A DNA stretch of 64,000 bases from a virus. The first letter of the stretch is position 1. Each line of letters opens with the position of its first letter. The notes below the pieces were generated by a model. The model was not told where the DNA came from and made no database searches. It saw only the letters and a list, made by a program, of their open reading frames with translations. Shown here in pieces: positions 14,460 to 23,462 of the stretch. The DNA is taken from positions 1 through 64,000 of the IMG/VR virus record IMGVR_UViG_3300030518_000006. One strand, written 5' to 3'. Made by a program: the position numbers and the translations under genes.

Positions 14460-14750
14460 GCTGGCCCGTTGGAACGCTCGTGGTGTGCATCAATGACGCT
14501 CACGATCCATCCCGTATCATAACAGGAGTCCTCTCCCGGGGGGAGTTACTATGTCATACGCAGATATATTGGCGCAGTTATGACTTTTTCGGGCACTCGG
14601 GCGGATGGTGTTCTTCTCCAAGAGATTCGCTCCAAGCCGTCTCCCCTCGGCGGCGAATGGTGCTTCGCAGCGAAGGCATTCCGCATCGCCGAGACGTCTA
14701 TTCGCGAGGTGGTCACAGAATCCATGAAGAAACCGGTGCACCATGACTGA
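14456..14750 (+). pseudogene. conserved small phage protein broken by a +1 shift at a G6 run
   Basis: The frame from ATG 14456 starts like a known small phage family (M-S-W-P-V-G-T-L-V-V-C-I-N-D). After GGGGGG at 14538-14543 it turns into arginine-rich nonsense. The +1 frame from there reads S-Y-Y-V-I-R-R-Y-I-G-A...E-I-R-S-K-P, then E-W-C-F-A-A-K-A-F-R-I-A-E-T, the expected C-terminal half of the same family, to TGA 14750. Removing one G restores one reading frame of about 97 residues. It is a sequencing error, a real mutation or a slippery site. Confidence 0.7.
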
Positions 14751-15045
14751 ACCCACCGAAGATGCCATCGCCCGTGTCCTGGCAGCCCGCCGGCGGTTCG
14801 ATACCGCACAGCAGCGCGCGGTCGAGCGCTCGGCGGCGGTCCGTGTGCTGAGCGAGCGCATCCCCGTGCTGAGCCCCGAGCTCGGGGAACTCGACCTGCT
14901 CCGGCACAAGTCATCGCTCGCCAAGCAGCGTGAGCTGGCCGAGGATTTCATGGAGGCGGCAGCCGCGTTGCGGCAGCTGTCCGACCTGAGCGAGCCGATT
15001 GTGGACGACCTGCTGGTAGAGGCGCGGAAGATTGGGCGGCCATGA
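14743..15045 (+). CDS. helical hypothetical protein
   Basis: 100 residues, almost entirely alpha-helical with heptad-like spacing (A-R-R-R-F-D-T-A-Q-Q-R-A-V-E-R-S-A-A-V-R-V-L). It is ATGA-coupled to the next gene and overlaps the broken gene before it. No family is recognised. Confidence 0.6.
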   Translation: MTEPTEDAIARVLAARRRFDTAQQRAVERSAAVRVLSERIPVLSPELGELDLLRHKSSLAKQRELAEDFMEAAAALRQLSDLSEPIVDDLLVEARKIGRP

Positions 15046-15305
15046 AGAAGACCGTCAAGAAACCCCCACACGACCCAGCCTGGTGCGCCCATCCCGGCAT
15101 GCCCTGCACGCACCGGCGCGAGGAGATGATGGGGGATGGCACACTATGCATGGCTCACGCCGCGGAGCGGCAGATCGCGGTCATCGAGCATGGCGTGCTC
15201 ATCGACCCGCACGACTCCGTCCGGGCCCTCCTGTGGAAGATCAAGGAGCTGGAGAACCAGCTCGATGATGTCCGCGGGGAACTGCGCGATCGGGATGACC
15301 GATGA
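15042..15305 (+). CDS. small Cys/His protein with C-terminal coiled coil
   Basis: 87 residues, ATGA-coupled at both ends. H-D-P-A-W-C-A-H-P-G-M-P-C-T-H near residue 10 and a later L-C-M-A-H suggest one zinc site. The last 25 residues (L-W-K-I-K-E-L-E-N-Q-L-D-D-V-R-G-E-L) are a coiled coil. Unknown function. Confidence 0.6.
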   Translation: MKKTVKKPPHDPAWCAHPGMPCTHRREEMMGDGTLCMAHAAERQIAVIEHGVLIDPHDSVRALLWKIKELENQLDDVRGELRDRDDR

Positions 15306-15589
15306 GCACCAGCTGCCAGGCGTGTGGGGCCGTTAAAGACAGGAGCTGCAAAGAGGTTTATCCCTTTCCTGTGGACCACCTTATCGACACGCCCATTGAC
15401 CCGCTATGTGAGCTGGATTGTCAAGGAGGCCCGCTCAACGATGGGTCTGGGTACTGTGATTTCCGCCGGGTCACAGTCTGTCATGCATGCTTCCACAAGC
15501 TCAGCCCCGACATGTGGATTAGCCAAAGCTGCTGGGAGTCGCTGTCACCGGTAGTCCCGTTCAAAGACTTACCTGAGCTGCCACCATGA
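15302..15589 (+). CDS. conserved cysteine-rich phage protein
   Basis: 95 residues. CxxC at residues 5-8, C-E-L-D-C near 37, then V-C-H-A-C-F-H-K-L-S-P-D-M-W-I-S and a closing W-E-S-L-S-P-V-V-P-F. This is a recurring small phage pattern that looks zinc-binding; its function is unknown. ATGA overlaps on both sides fix the ends. Confidence 0.65.
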   Translation: MSTSCQACGAVKDRSCKEVYPFPVDHLIDTPIDPLCELDCQGGPLNDGSGYCDFRRVTVCHACFHKLSPDMWISQSCWESLSPVVPFKDLPELPP

Positions 15590-15933
15590 GCATCATCGTC
15601 CTGGCCAAGCGCCCCGACCCCGGCACCTCGCGCCAGCGGTGGCTCTACCTTGTCCGCTCGGACCAGGGCGACACCTCCTGGCACCTGCGCTCGGTGGACT
15701 TCCTCGGGCCGCCCGGGACGCTCTCGATGGACGCCGCTATGGCGTCGTCGACCCTCATCCGCGCCGGCACCATTCCCACCCTCCTGCACGGCCTCGTGGA
15801 TGAGATGGCCGACTGGGGCGCGTCCGATGATGAGATCATCCCGCTGGCGGATGTCATCCCGCAGCTCCACGACTGGATGGAGGAGGTCAGGCAGGCCCTG
15901 GTGGAGATCGTCCAGGACCGCGAGGTCATCTGA
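15586..15933 (+). CDS. hypothetical acidic protein
   Basis: 115 residues, ATGA start. A beta-type N-terminus (R-W-L-Y-L-V-R-S-D...W-H-L-R-S-V-D-F) is followed by an acidic helical second half (D-E-I-I-P-L-A-D-V-I-P-Q-L-H-D-W-M-E-E-V). The next ATG shares the last base of its stop. No family is recognised. Confidence 0.6.
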   Translation: MSIIVLAKRPDPGTSRQRWLYLVRSDQGDTSWHLRSVDFLGPPGTLSMDAAMASSTLIRAGTIPTLLHGLVDEMADWGASDDEIIPLADVIPQLHDWMEEVRQALVEIVQDREVI

Positions 15934-16130
15934 TGCCGCCCTTCTCCAAGCGCTCCCTCTCGGTGCTCGCTTACGCCCACGCACACTCACCCTTTACCAC
16001 CGCCGAGCTGCGCGCGGTGATGCCGGCCTTGAGTGCTCACCAGGCGAGCCGACTGCTGGCAAACCTAGTGCTGGCCGGTAGAATCGTCAAGACGGGCCCG
16101 GCAACCTGGCGCCTCACGGGGGAGGTCTGA
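15933..16130 (+). CDS. small winged-helix-like protein
   Basis: 65 residues. S-V-L-A-Y-A-H-A-H-S-P-F-T-T-A-E-L-R-A-V...A-H-Q-A-S-R-L-L-A-N-L-V-L-A-G-R-I-V-K...A-T-W-R-L has the helix, helix-turn-helix, beta-wing order of a minimal winged helix as in MarR or BlaI-type ends. A DNA-binding regulatory role is plausible. It abuts genes on both sides by one base. Confidence 0.6.
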   Translation: MPPFSKRSLSVLAYAHAHSPFTTAELRAVMPALSAHQASRLLANLVLAGRIVKTGPATWRLTGEV

Positions 16131-16753
16131 TGATCGCTCGCTGCCTGGCCTGGTACCTGTGCCTGGTCGCCATGCTCGCCGGCACCGTGGCTGATGCCGA
16201 CCCCTCGGTCGGGTTCCAGGTGATCCCCCCGGAGCCATGGCCGGCGCCTCTCGAGAGTGGGTCTCAGGACGATGTATACCTACCTGACACCGGCATACCT
16301 CCGGCACCCATAAGGCCAGAATGGGTGACAGTAATGGCGCTGATCACCGCCTATCAACCAGATCACGATTGTGCAGTAAATGAGATGGGAACCCCAAGTC
16401 ATCTCACCGCGACCCGCTGCTCGACCGACACCCATCCCTACGGCATAGCAGCCGATCCAAGTCTTTTGCCATACGGTACTAGCATCATAGTTCCCGACTA
16501 CCTCGACCACCGCTACCCTGACCGGGCCTGGCAGGTGGACGACACCGGCGGCGCGCTCAGACAGAGCACAAAAGGACATGGAATTGTCCATCTCGATCTC
16601 CGCTATCGCACCCTCTGGAGTGCGCTCAAGCACGGAAAATGCTGGTCCGAAATCTGGGTCGATATCACCGGCTGGCCCGCGGAGCGCGTAGCCCGCTTGC
16701 GCAGGGCCGCCCAGGCCGGCGAGCGTCTTAGGCGCCGCGGGGTGATGCCGTGA
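16130..16753 (+). CDS. secreted 3D-domain cell-wall enzyme (MltA/Rpf-like)
   Basis: 207 residues with a signal peptide: M-I-A-R-C then a hydrophobic stretch to A-D-A at about residue 23. Residues 70-175 are a 3D domain: I-T-A-Y-Q-P, A-A-D109-P-S-L-L-P-Y-G-T, W-Q-V-D137-D138-T-G-G-A and V-H-L-D156-L-R-Y, the three aspartates that name it. In lytic transglycosylases this fold cuts glycan strands without water. Here it would act outside the inner membrane, as a lysis or entry enzyme. No cell-wall-binding repeat is present. Confidence 0.8.
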   Translation: MIARCLAWYLCLVAMLAGTVADADPSVGFQVIPPEPWPAPLESGSQDDVYLPDTGIPPAPIRPEWVTVMALITAYQPDHDCAVNEMGTPSHLTATRCSTDTHPYGIAADPSLLPYGTSIIVPDYLDHRYPDRAWQVDDTGGALRQSTKGHGIVHLDLRYRTLWSALKHGKCWSEIWVDITGWPAERVARLRRAAQAGERLRRRGVMP

Positions 16754-17118
16754 CTGAACCAACCATTACCGATTATCGGAAGGCATGCGCCAGCTTACTT
16801 GGGACTCTATTTGGGCACACCTTGGGGGTTCACCGCGCGTCCCCGAATGTGAAGGATTTGGTCCGGGCGCATATGACCCTCATAGTCAATACACTGGCTG
16901 CCGGCGCTCAGTTTCATCCGGGGGTCACCGAGGAGCTACTCACGATCATGGACACCCTGCTCGGCGGTATCGACATCCACCTGGAGGAAATAAATCGTAC
17001 GCTTGATAGAGTAAAGACCGAGACCGATCTGCGGGAAGTCGCTAACCTGGGTATACAGGCCGGGAAGCGATCGGTAAAGCGCTTGCGCGATCGGCGTGAG
17101 AAGGAAAGTGGATCGTGA
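16750..17118 (+). CDS. helical hypothetical protein
   Basis: 122 residues, ATGA-coupled at both ends. Four helices are likely, with no long hydrophobic run. H-M-T-L-I-V-N-T-L-A-A-G-A-Q-F-H-P-G near residue 45 is the most ordered part, and the end is strongly basic (K-R-S-V-K-R-L-R-D-R-R). No family is recognised. Confidence 0.6.
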   Translation: MTEPTITDYRKACASLLGTLFGHTLGVHRASPNVKDLVRAHMTLIVNTLAAGAQFHPGVTEELLTIMDTLLGGIDIHLEEINRTLDRVKTETDLREVANLGIQAGKRSVKRLRDRREKESGS

Positions 17119-17762
17119 CTACCCCCTGGGACGCCATCTTCGCCAGCATGCAGTGGGGCCGCTACCCCAGCGAGATGGTGGTGCGGGAGGTGATGGGCTT
17201 CCTCCCACGGCTGCGCATCGATCAGCTGGAGGCCTTGGATCTCGGCTGTGGCGCGGGGGCGCATGCGGCCCTGCTGGCTGAGAACGGGTTCCAGGTCGTC
17301 GCGGTCGACAGCTCGGCAGAGGCGTTGAAGCAGGCCGATGCCACCTGCTTCACTCGCAGCGTGCAGGTGATGGTGCAGCTGGTCCGGGCTGACTATATCG
17401 CCGCATGGCAGCATCTCCACGGCAAGCGGTACAACGTCGTCCTCGACTGGCTCTCCTTGACGCACGCTCCCCCGTCGAAGGTTGTCGAGGTGGCCAAGCG
17501 CACGGTCGAGGATCATCTGGCAGCTCCCGGACGGTATATCCTGGGGGTGTTCGGTACCCAGACCGATCCGGCAGCCCTGGAGGGGCGCCCACCGGTCGTT
17601 CGCTGGTCAGACCTGGACCTGGCAGATCTCGGTCAGTCCCTGTCGATTGCAGCGCTCGGGCGTGGCGGCAGCACCACGACCCGCTATCATCTCGAGGAGC
17701 AGATCTACACTAGGACGGGCAGACGTGTGCAGATCTGGTGCCTCGTGATCGAGAACGACTGA
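17115..17762 (+). CDS. class I SAM-dependent methyltransferase
   Basis: 215 residues. Motif I is L-D-L-G44-C-G46-A-G-A-H, followed by L-L-A-E-N-G-F-Q-V-V-A-V-D-S-S-A-E-A-L with the acidic loop that holds the SAM ribose. The later order of strands and helices fits the seven-strand fold. No DPPY or PCQ motif is present, so DNA is not the obvious target; a small molecule, RNA or protein is more likely. It lies directly before the SNF2-type helicase and is ATGA-coupled upstream. Confidence 0.75.
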   Translation: MTTPWDAIFASMQWGRYPSEMVVREVMGFLPRLRIDQLEALDLGCGAGAHAALLAENGFQVVAVDSSAEALKQADATCFTRSVQVMVQLVRADYIAAWQHLHGKRYNVVLDWLSLTHAPPSKVVEVAKRTVEDHLAAPGRYILGVFGTQTDPAALEGRPPVVRWSDLDLADLGQSLSIAALGRGGSTTTRYHLEEQIYTRTGRRVQIWCLVIEND

Positions 17763-17765
17763 CGC

Positions 17766-19559
17766 ATGGTCCTCATCGCCTATAAGCACGAAACCCGCAA
17801 CAAAGCCCTGCATCTGCGGGTGGAACAATCGCTGTTCTCGACCGCGATGAAGGACCGCCTGCAGCGTGTCGGGACACCCGCGCGATGGGTGGCTGAAAAA
17901 TCGGCATGGGACTGGCCCATCAGCCCGACGGTCGTCATCAATCTCCACACCATCGCCCAGGAGACCGGGGAGACCGTCGAGTGGCGCGATGGGCTGCTGG
18001 AGTTCGCCGAGGCACACATCAAGCAGAATGATGCGGAGCATCAGGTTCGGCTCGCAATCGAGCGGATCATCCAGGAGAAGCCGCCGCTCGACGCCTATGT
18101 CACCCGCCAGCAGAAGGACGATGGAACGCCGCTGCTCCCGCTCTATCACCAGCAGGTCGCCTTCCATTGGTCCCAGCGGGTGGGCGGCCTTCTGCTGGCC
18201 TGGGACCCTGGAACGGGGAAGGGCAGAGCTGCCACTGATGCTTCCGGCGGCTGGTACCGGCATAATCAGATCCGGCCCATGGAGAGTGTCGTCAAGGACG
18301 GCAAGCCGGCGGTCCAGGGCGGGGTCCTGGTGGTTGCTCCGCCTGACATGCTCAAGACCTGGGAGACCGAGACCAAACTCTGGCAGAGCGCCACCGGGAT
18401 CATCATCCGCGGCGACACGGTGCGCAAGACCCGGTTGGCCGGGACGCCGGCGCATTATCACATCGTGAATTACCAGAATTTGAAGTATGTGCAGCATAAC
18501 GACTATGACGGCCTGATCGTCGATGAAATCGATGCCTGCGCCAATGCGAGTATCCAGACAGGCCACGTTCGGGTACTCGCCCAGCGGGCCCGGAAGCGGC
18601 TCGGTCTCTCGGCCACCCCGATCGCCAATAAGCTCGAATCCATCTTCTACCCGATGCTGATCATCGACGGGGGTAAGAGCCTGGGCGCATCCAAGACCAC
18701 GTTCCTCGAAAAATTCTTCAACGCGGAATCCGTCTTCGGATCGCCCGCACCCAAGTACGAGGCCAAGGAGGGGGCCGAGCAGCTGATCGCCGCGGCCATG
18801 GCGGAGTCGACCTACTTCGTCACCAAGAAGGAAGTGCTGCCCTACCTGCCGGAGAAGACCCACACCCCGCGCCACCTGGAGATGACCCCTGACCAGGCCC
18901 GGTATTACAAGCAGGTGAAGACCGAGGCCGAGATCTTCATCCAGGATGCCACGGTCACCATCGAACAGGCCAGTGCGCGGATGATGAAGCTCCTACAGAT
19001 CTGCCAAGGTTTCGTGCTTGCCGATGGCGCGGCCGGCGGTCGGCATTTCAACGACGTGAAGACCGACGTGCTGATGCGTTTGCTGACCGGTTCCATGTCC
19101 GATCGCAAGGTGATCGTCTGGGCATACTTCACTTACGAGATCGACCGGATCGTCGCCCAGCTCCAGGCGTACGGCATTCCGCACATCCGCATGGATGGTC
19201 AGGTCTCCCAGAAGCAGCGGGACCAGGACAAGGATCGGTGGAATAAGGACAGTGACTTGCGTGTCGCGGTACGCCAGATAGGGATGAGCGCTGGGGTGAC
19301 CATGCATGCGGCAGAGGCCGAGATCACCTGTTACGACATGATCTATATGGGCTTGAGTTACAAGTACCGCGACTGGGTCCAGAGCCAGGACCGCATTCAC
19401 CGCATTGGCCAGACGAATCACTGCTCCTATACCTATCTCCTGACCGAGAACGGTCTTGATCGCCACGTCTACGACGTGTGCCTCGACAAGTACACCACCG
19501 TTGAACGGGTGCATAGCATGGGCAAGAACTTCTTCCTCAATCTCTTGCGTTCCGCCTGA
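17766..19559 (+). CDS. SNF2/DEAD-like superfamily 2 helicase
   Basis: 597 residues. Lobe 1: L-Y-H-Q-Q-V-A-F-H-W (Q-like motif), Walker A D-P-G149-T-G-K152-G, V-V-A-P-P-D-M-L-K-T-W (Ia), D253-E254-I-D (II) and L-G-L-S-A-T-P-I (III). Lobe 2: K-V-I-V-W-A-Y-F near residue 455, then Q-S-Q-D-R-I-H-R-I-G-Q (VI). These are SNF2-family motifs. Phage members of this compact type translocate on DNA and may remodel or repair it. No nuclease domain is fused. Translation starts four bases after the methyltransferase stop. Confidence 0.88.
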   Translation: MVLIAYKHETRNKALHLRVEQSLFSTAMKDRLQRVGTPARWVAEKSAWDWPISPTVVINLHTIAQETGETVEWRDGLLEFAEAHIKQNDAEHQVRLAIERIIQEKPPLDAYVTRQQKDDGTPLLPLYHQQVAFHWSQRVGGLLLAWDPGTGKGRAATDASGGWYRHNQIRPMESVVKDGKPAVQGGVLVVAPPDMLKTWETETKLWQSATGIIIRGDTVRKTRLAGTPAHYHIVNYQNLKYVQHNDYDGLIVDEIDACANASIQTGHVRVLAQRARKRLGLSATPIANKLESIFYPMLIIDGGKSLGASKTTFLEKFFNAESVFGSPAPKYEAKEGAEQLIAAAMAESTYFVTKKEVLPYLPEKTHTPRHLEMTPDQARYYKQVKTEAEIFIQDATVTIEQASARMMKLLQICQGFVLADGAAGGRHFNDVKTDVLMRLLTGSMSDRKVIVWAYFTYEIDRIVAQLQAYGIPHIRMDGQVSQKQRDQDKDRWNKDSDLRVAVRQIGMSAGVTMHAAEAEITCYDMIYMGLSYKYRDWVQSQDRIHRIGQTNHCSYTYLLTENGLDRHVYDVCLDKYTTVERVHSMGKNFFLNLLRSA

Positions 19560-19568
19560 CGACTAAGG

Positions 19569-19585
19569 CTTGCGTTACAGCCTGT
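19569..19585 (+). promoter_or_regulatory. shared 17-base motif CTTGCGTTACRGCCTGT
   Basis: CTTGCGTTACAGCCTGT at 19569-19585 recurs with a single change on the minus strand at 47301-47285. Here it lies 57 bases before ATG 19643, in an 83-bp gap that also holds an imperfect CTAGG-rich hairpin (about 19613-19633). A promoter or activator site is likely. Confidence 0.45.
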
Positions 19586-19642
19586 GGCCGACCCTTGCGC
19601 CCAGGGGTACGTATCCTAGGCTGACCAGCCCTAGGAGTTATC

Positions 19643-21547
19643 ATGGACGGCCTTCCCACTCTTCCCGCACTCCCAACGGCCCAGCCACCGCCCGCAGTCC
19701 TCCCGGCAGGCTTTGGCGCCCCTGCGGCCCAGCCCCAGCGCGCCGCGAATCCGGTGGGACGCCCCTCCAATGACCCGGTGCAGCAAGAGCAGCGTGCCGC
19801 CCGATCCCAGGAGCAACAGCGGCTCCAGAGCCTGACACCCCAGCGGGCGAAGGACTCGAAGCTCTACTGCTTCAAGGTGGTCCGTGGGCGTGCTGAGCGG
19901 GCACCGGTCGCCAAGCTCCTGGCGTCCGCGATCGAGGAGCGGCGCAAGACGATGCCGGGGGAGACCGAGGACGACCAGCTCGATGCCGCGGTGATCAATC
20001 TGCTGCCCCCAGAGCTCGATCACGTCATGCTGCGGTGCCAGTGGTACGACAAGGGCGGGCGCCCTATCGCCGACACCCAGTCCTGGGACATCACCATCGG
20101 GGATCCGCCGGATGAGAACGATGCCGGGCCCGAAGAACTCGGCCCTGATAACGTCGACCCGGCCCTGTATGAGCCGGAGCCGCCGACCGCGCAGGTCTTT
20201 CCGACCCAGCAGACCATGCCCCCACCCCCGCCGGCACTCGATCTGGGCACCATCGCCCGGTCCTTCCGGGAGGAGCGCAACGACGAACGCCAGAACAGCG
20301 CGGGGCAGTTCCAGGTGATCGTCGGGATGATGCAGCAATCGAGCCAGCTGCAGATCCAGATGGCGCAACAGGCCCGGCAGGATGCCGCGGCGGCCGAGGA
20401 GCGCGCGGAGAAGCGCCGGGCCGAATTCCGCACCATGCTGCTCGGCCTGGTACCGCTGGTGCTTCCCATGGTGCAGAACATGTTCGGCCCGAAGGGGATG
20501 AGCCCCGAGACCACCGCCCTGGTCGATGTGTTGAAGAACAACGCGTCGAACAAGGGCACCGATGCGGTGATGATCGACACGATGTTCAAGCTGCAGAGCA
20601 AGATGACCGAGAACGCCATGGAGCTCCAAACGAAGGCTGCCGGCAGCGCCGCGGCCATGCAGGCCCAGGTGAGCGACCTGATGTTCAAGAACCTGCTCAG
20701 CACGTTGAAGGAGACCATGGAATTGAAGTCCAAGCCGGCCGAAGAGAAGGAGCCCGGCATGATGGAGATGATCGGTCAGCTCGCCGGGCCCGTCATCAGT
20801 GCCATCACAGGCAATCAGCAGCCGGGTCAGCAGCCGGCCCTGGAGACCCAGCAGCAGCCGCCGCCTCCGCAGCAGCAGCGGCGCCAGCAGCGCCCGCCAC
20901 CCCCGCCCCCGGCTCCGCCGGCGCCCACGGGTCAGGTGGCGCCTCCGCCCCCGGCTCCACCCAAGCAGCGCCCGCCTCCTGAGAGCTACCCGGACAAGAA
21001 GCGCATCCAGATGGCTGTGCTGTGCATCCGCCGGATGGCCCTAGGGGAGTTCGCCCCCGAGAAGCACTGGGAGGCCATCGCGTTCGCCACCCGGTGGATG
21101 CCCAATGCCCTGCGCGCCGCGGTGAAGGCACAGGACGAGCAGCAGGTCATGTCCCTCAGCACCGAAGCGGCCCTGGGCGATTCGACCGTCATCCAGTGGG
21201 TCACTGACCAGGAGAACCTGGCCTTCCTGCGGCGCATGCTGGCCGACGTCCGGCTCTTCCTCCTGGCCGAGGGCAACCTGGCCAACCTCACCGATGAGCA
21301 GAAGCAGGCCGGCATCATCGAGCACCGCAAGACGGTCGAGCAGCGCCGTCGTAGCCAGCAGCTGTCGACAGCCGCTGCGAATGCGGCCCAGATGGCGCAC
21401 AACAGCCCGCCGCTGCCCGGGGAGGGTGTTGCCGCCCAGTCCAAGCCGGTCGAGGCCTCGGTGGTCACGGATCCGGCCGCGATGGTCGCCAACCCGTCAT
21501 CGGCCGCGATCCCGGAGGCGACTGTCGTACCGCCTGCAGGAGGCTGA
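19643..21547 (+). CDS. large helical protein with proline/glutamine-rich linkers, unknown
   Basis: 634 residues. Order: proline-rich head (1-60), an alpha/beta region (70-160), a proline-rich linker (170-200), long charged helices (210-270), a hydrophobic L-L-G-L-V-P-L-V-L-P-M-V at about 272, methionine-rich amphipathic helices (290-390), a P/Q-rich hinge (400-450) and a helical C-terminal domain (450-570). No catalytic motif is seen. The single hydrophobic stretch could be a membrane contact. It may be a scaffold; it opens a three-gene group with the next two genes. Confidence 0.6.
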   Translation: MDGLPTLPALPTAQPPPAVLPAGFGAPAAQPQRAANPVGRPSNDPVQQEQRAARSQEQQRLQSLTPQRAKDSKLYCFKVVRGRAERAPVAKLLASAIEERRKTMPGETEDDQLDAAVINLLPPELDHVMLRCQWYDKGGRPIADTQSWDITIGDPPDENDAGPEELGPDNVDPALYEPEPPTAQVFPTQQTMPPPPPALDLGTIARSFREERNDERQNSAGQFQVIVGMMQQSSQLQIQMAQQARQDAAAAEERAEKRRAEFRTMLLGLVPLVLPMVQNMFGPKGMSPETTALVDVLKNNASNKGTDAVMIDTMFKLQSKMTENAMELQTKAAGSAAAMQAQVSDLMFKNLLSTLKETMELKSKPAEEKEPGMMEMIGQLAGPVISAITGNQQPGQQPALETQQQPPPPQQQRRQQRPPPPPPAPPAPTGQVAPPPPAPPKQRPPPESYPDKKRIQMAVLCIRRMALGEFAPEKHWEAIAFATRWMPNALRAAVKAQDEQQVMSLSTEAALGDSTVIQWVTDQENLAFLRRMLADVRLFLLAEGNLANLTDEQKQAGIIEHRKTVEQRRRSQQLSTAAANAAQMAHNSPPLPGEGVAAQSKPVEASVVTDPAAMVANPSSAAIPEATVVPPAGG

Positions 21548-21548
21548 G

Positions 21549-22055
21549 GTGCCCCGCATCATTGCCTTGCAACCGACCGAGACGACCGTGGTCGACCTGG
21601 GGTACTTCGCCTGGCGCCTGGGGATCGACGCGACCACGATCCAGACCAGGGAGGGGCCCGTCCCGTGCTTCTCCCTGGTCTACCGGTATACCCCGCAGCA
21701 GCTGGTCGCGTTTCGTCCGCAGGACGGGGTGATGCTCCCTCTATCGGATGCCGCCATGGTTCCCCTGGTGCGCCGGGAAGCGGATTTCCAGCAGCATCTG
21801 CAGACCAGCGATCTCAAGCCGGTGACCCAGGTCGCGCTCACCCGCGGCAACCAGGCTGACGACATCGTCCGGATGACGGAGGCCTATCAGCTCTTCCGCA
21901 ATGGACGCCCGAATACCGATCGTCTCGAGGCCTGCATTGCCGACAGCAGCCTGATCATCGCGGCCTACTGGGATATCCGGGCATGGCTCAAGACGGGGAT
22001 GAAGGCGGAAACGCGCCTCACGGTACTCCAGACCGAGCTGGTGCTCCTGCCATGA
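21549..22055 (+). CDS. hypothetical protein, GTG start
   Basis: 168 residues from GTG 21549, just after the previous stop, with CAGGAGG upstream. The N-terminal half is beta-rich (E-T-T-V-V-D-L-G-Y-F-A-W-R-L). The C-terminal half is helical, with an I-A-A-Y-W-D-I-R-A-W-L segment. It is ATGA-coupled to the next gene. No family is recognised. Confidence 0.6.
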   Translation: MPRIIALQPTETTVVDLGYFAWRLGIDATTIQTREGPVPCFSLVYRYTPQQLVAFRPQDGVMLPLSDAAMVPLVRREADFQQHLQTSDLKPVTQVALTRGNQADDIVRMTEAYQLFRNGRPNTDRLEACIADSSLIIAAYWDIRAWLKTGMKAETRLTVLQTELVLLP

Positions 22056-23008
22056 GTGACCCGGAATTCATCGCGGCGATGGCGGAGAAGAAGGAGAAGG
22101 AGAAAGAGAAGAAGGCGAAGAAAACGCGTGTCCGTCGCACTATAAACGGCGTAGGAACATTTCGCCATCGCTGCTACTGGGGGCGTCCGACCAAGGTCGG
22201 ATGGCTCGTCCAGCTGACGTTCCGCTGTGATCTCTACGATATGCCCACCTCGTTCCACTGGAACGATCGCGATCTGGACGGGGTGCAGCGCTACATCGAT
22301 GCTCTGGTTGCCGGGCGCACGACCGAGGCGCGTATCATCGAGGATACGGGCCTTGTGCTCGACCTGAAATACCAGATGCACGATCCGAACACCAAGCCGA
22401 TCATGGTGCAGGTGAAGGACTTTGTCGATTTTCTGCTCCTGCGTGGTCATATCGAACTGCCGGCGCATCGGCGCATATTATTCGTTACGAGCGTGAAATA
22501 TCACGCGTTTGTACCGGCCGAGTTCATCGCTGCGGTAAGCCAGCTGCCTGGTCTTGAATTCCTGCAGCGTCATACGGATGGATGGGAGCCGGGGCGTCCG
22601 GCGGATTTCGATAAGCTCGGGCTGAAAGCGGAAGAGGTCACCACGAATCTGGGCATCACTCATCCCCAACATACGGCCCTCGCACTCGCCAGGCCTGACG
22701 AGATCGCCGGCGCGGCCCCCACCCTTGCCCCCTCCCCTCTCCCCGCCAGCGAGGCGCCTCCCAGCAGCGCGTCGATCGCGCTGGAGGTGCCTCCCGCCGA
22801 GTCCGAGATCACCCGCAAGGCCCGGGAGAAGCACTTCGAATTGATTACCGCGGTCAAGCCACGTGACGGCCGGACCTACTTCGTCCGTCGCCTCTCCACC
22901 TATGGTGGCCAGCTGCTGTGGGCGGGAACGTCCTTCCAGTTCGAGGGGCCGTGGATCGAGTATGCGCGGGAGAATGCGCTGCTGATCGGGCTAGGTATCG
23001 AGCCGTGA
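22052..23008 (+). CDS. hypothetical protein with lysine-rich head
   Basis: 318 residues from ATG 22052. A K/E-rich helix (residues 10-25) leads into a beta-rich region (H-R-C-Y-W-G-R-P-T-K-V-G-W-L-V-Q-L-T-F), then a helical part and a proline/alanine linker (225-260). The C-terminal 60 residues hold R-T-Y-F-V-R-R-L-S-T-Y-G-G-Q-L-L-W-A-G. No family is recognised. It is the last rightward gene before the convergent junction at 23009-23063. Confidence 0.6.
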   Translation: MSDPEFIAAMAEKKEKEKEKKAKKTRVRRTINGVGTFRHRCYWGRPTKVGWLVQLTFRCDLYDMPTSFHWNDRDLDGVQRYIDALVAGRTTEARIIEDTGLVLDLKYQMHDPNTKPIMVQVKDFVDFLLLRGHIELPAHRRILFVTSVKYHAFVPAEFIAAVSQLPGLEFLQRHTDGWEPGRPADFDKLGLKAEEVTTNLGITHPQHTALALARPDEIAGAAPTLAPSPLPASEAPPSSASIALEVPPAESEITRKAREKHFELITAVKPRDGRTYFVRRLSTYGGQLLWAGTSFQFEGPWIEYARENALLIGLGIEP

Positions 23009-23063
23009 AGGCGACGACCAGCGCGGAGCTGATCGCGGAGATGGCGCCGCATGTAGCTAGGCT

Positions 23064-23462
23064 TTATCGCCGAGTCAGCGCGAAAAACAGGCCGCCGAAT
23101 GCCAAGAATACGGCCAGCTTCATCCCCGGGCTCATCCCCTGGGCCGGCGGATCCTCGCCCATCCCCACCTGGGTGAATTCCTGGTCGTCGAGCTCGTCGT
23201 CGTCTTCCATGTCGTGAGCGTCGTTGCCGGAGCGCGCCTGCACATCCATCCGGCGCCCGGTGCCAACCAGGTCATCATCGACGCGGGTCAGCTCGGCATT
23301 GTCCCAGCGCCGTGCGCGGTTCACCGAGATCACGTCCATCGGCTCGCCGACGTCCAAGCTATCATCATCGTCGCGCTGGGTGGTATTCACCCCCATGCCG
23401 GCGCGCGGGTCGATGGAGGCGACGGACTCAAGCGGGTTGTTCTGGCGGGCGAGGCGGGGCAT
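23064..23462 (-). CDS. C-terminally membrane-anchored acidic protein
   Basis: 132 residues. The first 105 are acidic and probably unfolded, with D-D-D-D and M-E-D-D-D-E-L-D-D runs. The end, M-K-L-A-V-F-L-A-F-G-G-L-F-F-A-L-T-R-R, is one membrane helix closed by two arginines. It ends the leftward virion-like block. It is one of at least eight proteins here with this tail design. Confidence 0.65.
   Translation of the reverse strand: MPRLARQNNPLESVASIDPRAGMGVNTTQRDDDDSLDVGEPMDVISVNRARRWDNAELTRVDDDLVGTGRRMDVQARSGNDAHDMEDDDELDDQEFTQVGMGEDPPAQGMSPGMKLAVFLAFGGLFFALTRR

Noticed and set aside
23005-23217. GTG-started plus frame after the last rightward gene (GTGA overlap)
   Set aside because: The first 20 residues look plausible, but the rest is antisense to the acidic end of the 23064 gene (a serine run), so it is probably a chance frame.
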